From Schinkia azotoformans LMG 9581 (lineage in GTDB: Bacteria; Bacillota; Bacilli; Bacillales; Bacillaceae_J), in assembly GCF_000307855.1 (NCBI RefSeq), contig NZ_AJLR01000042.1, positions 1-64,000 on the forward strand: 64,000 bases of DNA. The letters are read 5' to 3'. Within the stretch, counting starts at the first letter, position 1. The number at the start of each line of letters is the position of its first letter. The position numbers and the translations under genes are program-made. The notes beneath the pieces are model-generated. The model saw only the letters and a program-made list of their open reading frames with translations. It ran no database searches and was not told the origin of the DNA. This document shows, piece after piece, positions 63,043 through 64,000 of this stretch.

Positions 63043-63580
63043 AGGATTAACATTCAAAGGTGTTCATTCGTCTGTATTCGGGTTACTAATGAGATCGATA
63101 AATAGGCAGATTCTACCTTCCTTTCGTGATGAATACGTAGAAATAAACGGTCGCCCAGGTACTATTTTGTTAAGTGATGAACCAGGCGATATCATTCGTG
63201 AGGTAACATTTGGGTTACCAGTTATGACTACTGAAGAATTACGGATTAAATCACGTCAAATAGCAAATTGGCTCTACTCGACTGATAAAGAAAAATTGCA
63301 GTTTGATGATGAGGAACAGCATTATATTGGGAAAGTTGCTAATCAAATCGACTTAACAGAGCAAATGAAATTTGGCGAATTTACTGTGTTATTTAAGTGC
63401 GAACCTTACGCTTTAAGTGAACAGAAAACCGTCAAGCACATCATAAATACGAGCGGACAAACACTAACTTTTGTTAACAATGGAACAGTTAGAACACCAC
63501 CAATTATTAAGATTAAAAACACTGGAAGTTCAACAATCAATGGATTTACGTTAGAGGTAAAACATGTGGAAGGAGTGTAG
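63035..63580 (+). CDS. Distal tail protein (Dit-like, siphovirus tail component)
   Basis: About 181 residues. The N-terminal belt domain (LTFKGVHSSVFGLLMRSINRQILPSFRDEYVEINGRPGTILLSDEPGDIIREVTFGL) is typical of Dit proteins that cap the tail tube and hold the baseplate. Start taken as TTG at 63035 after AAGAGGTG; it overlaps the tape measure stop. The frame can also begin upstream at 63026. Confidence 0.9.
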   Translation: MSKGLTFKGVHSSVFGLLMRSINRQILPSFRDEYVEINGRPGTILLSDEPGDIIREVTFGLPVMTTEELRIKSRQIANWLYSTDKEKLQFDDEEQHYIGKVANQIDLTEQMKFGEFTVLFKCEPYALSEQKTVKHIINTSGQTLTFVNNGTVRTPPIIKIKNTGSSTINGFTLEVKHVEGV

Positions 63581-63583
63581 CGT

Positions 63584-63991
63584 ATGGATGCAGTAGGTAA
63601 CATGTCAAATTATTTAAAAACAGAACTGTTAAAAGCCTGTTTGAAAGGACAAACATTTACGGGCAAGAGTCAGCTTTATTTAGCGCTTTATACCTCTGAT
63701 CCCATGCCTGATGATGACGGTTCGGAGGTTAGTGGAGATAAATATAGTAGAAAAACAGTTAACTTTTCAACTCCAGCTGATGTGGACGGGCAAATAGCAG
63801 TCATGAACACAAATAAGATTGAATTTGCCGTTGCAGATGGGGACTATGGCAGGGTGACACATATAGGCATACGTGATGCAACCACGGGTGGGAATTTACT
63901 GTTTTTCGCTCAATTAGATGCTCCTATTGAATATATAGACAACACAGGAATATTGCTGCAACCAAGTGATTTGATTGTTTATTTAACATAA
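63584..63991 (+). CDS. Tail fibre/baseplate-associated protein of unknown role
   Basis: 135 residues, MSNYLKTELLKACLKGQTFTG...LYLALYTSDPMPDDDGSEVSGDKYSRKTVNFSTP..., a short beta-rich protein similar in layout to small phage tail proteins that begin with a KLxxALL-type helix and contain LYTSDP. It begins with ATG at 63584 after GGAAGGAG. The window ends shortly after it, before tail endopeptidase and lysis genes. Confidence 0.72.
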   Translation: MDAVGNMSNYLKTELLKACLKGQTFTGKSQLYLALYTSDPMPDDDGSEVSGDKYSRKTVNFSTPADVDGQIAVMNTNKIEFAVADGDYGRVTHIGIRDATTGGNLLFFAQLDAPIEYIDNTGILLQPSDLIVYLT

Positions 63992-64000
63992 CGGGGGTGA

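Larger units (their letters stand above)
39475..64000 (+). mobile_element. Prophage (HK97-type head, siphovirus tail), left part
   Basis: A continuous phage genome from integrase through lysogeny control, early genes, a replication-like region, toxin-like genes and a packaging, head and tail module in classical order. It continues past the window end (no endolysin, holin, fibres or attR yet). Codon use and base composition are visibly more AT-rich than in the flanking host genes. No frameshifted or truncated structural gene is seen, so the structural module looks intact. Confidence 0.95.

Overview
The window is a Bacillaceae (Bacillus-like, endospore-forming Firmicute) chromosome segment whose last ~24.5 kb is the left part of an integrated siphovirus-type prophage. 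The evidence is conserved gene order (ymfF-ymfH-ymfI-ymfJ-ymfK-ymfM-pgsA-cinA-recA-rny-ymdB-spoVS ... miaB-ricA-cotE-mutS-mutL-miaA-hfq-spoVK-hflX-ynbB-glnR-glnA, lexA, ynzC, tkt, sirA, yneF, ccdA, yneI, ccdC, yneK), AGGAGG-type ribosome binding sites, GTG/TTG starts, and several sporulation genes (spoVS, cotE, spoVK, sirA). The species cannot be fixed from the sequence alone. A dipeptidase plus korAB between spoVS and miaB resembles the order I recall for B. cereus-like genomes rather than B. subtilis.

Region by region. 1-8 kb: paired M16-peptidase-like proteins, a short-chain dehydrogenase, two small conserved Bacillus proteins, a RodZ-like protein, phospholipid synthesis (pgsA) and cinA. 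8-12 kb: SOS-controlled recA, RNase Y, the phosphodiesterase YmdB and spoVS behind a good sigma-H promoter. 12-16 kb: a membrane-dipeptidase-family enzyme and a two-subunit 2-oxoacid:ferredoxin oxidoreductase. 16-25 kb: tRNA modification (miaB, miaA), the RicAFT subunit ricA, spore coat cotE, mismatch repair (mutS, mutL) and hfq. 25-32 kb: spoVK, hflX, ynbB, the glnRA nitrogen operon with two GlnR operators, an orphan holin-like membrane protein and lexA. The SOS cell-division inhibitor gene usually next to lexA is absent. 32-39.3 kb: ynzC, transketolase, sirA with a Spo0A-type promoter, yneF, selenouridine synthase mnmH, ccdA, a CheY-like protein, ccdC, yneK and a 50-residue small protein.

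At 39378-39474 there is a tRNA gene with a UCA anticodon, long variable arm and encoded CCA: a selenocysteine tRNA. With mnmH 3 kb upstream, it points to selenium use for both Sec incorporation and selenouridine. A tyrosine integrase begins 172 bases beyond it, so selC is the likely attachment site of the prophage.

The prophage (about 39475 to beyond the window end) contains integrase, small accessory genes, a divergently transcribed repressor with palindromic operators, early genes of unknown function, a DUF3987-like P-loop protein followed by a repeat-rich candidate origin, HNH nucleases, a MazF-like toxin gene, a candidate type I toxin peptide, and an HK97-type packaging, head and tail module. 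That module comprises terminase small and large subunits, portal, protease, capsid flanked by terminators, connectors, tail tube, tail chaperones with a clear -1 frameshift site, tape measure and distal tail protein. Lysis genes, tail fibres and attR lie outside the window.
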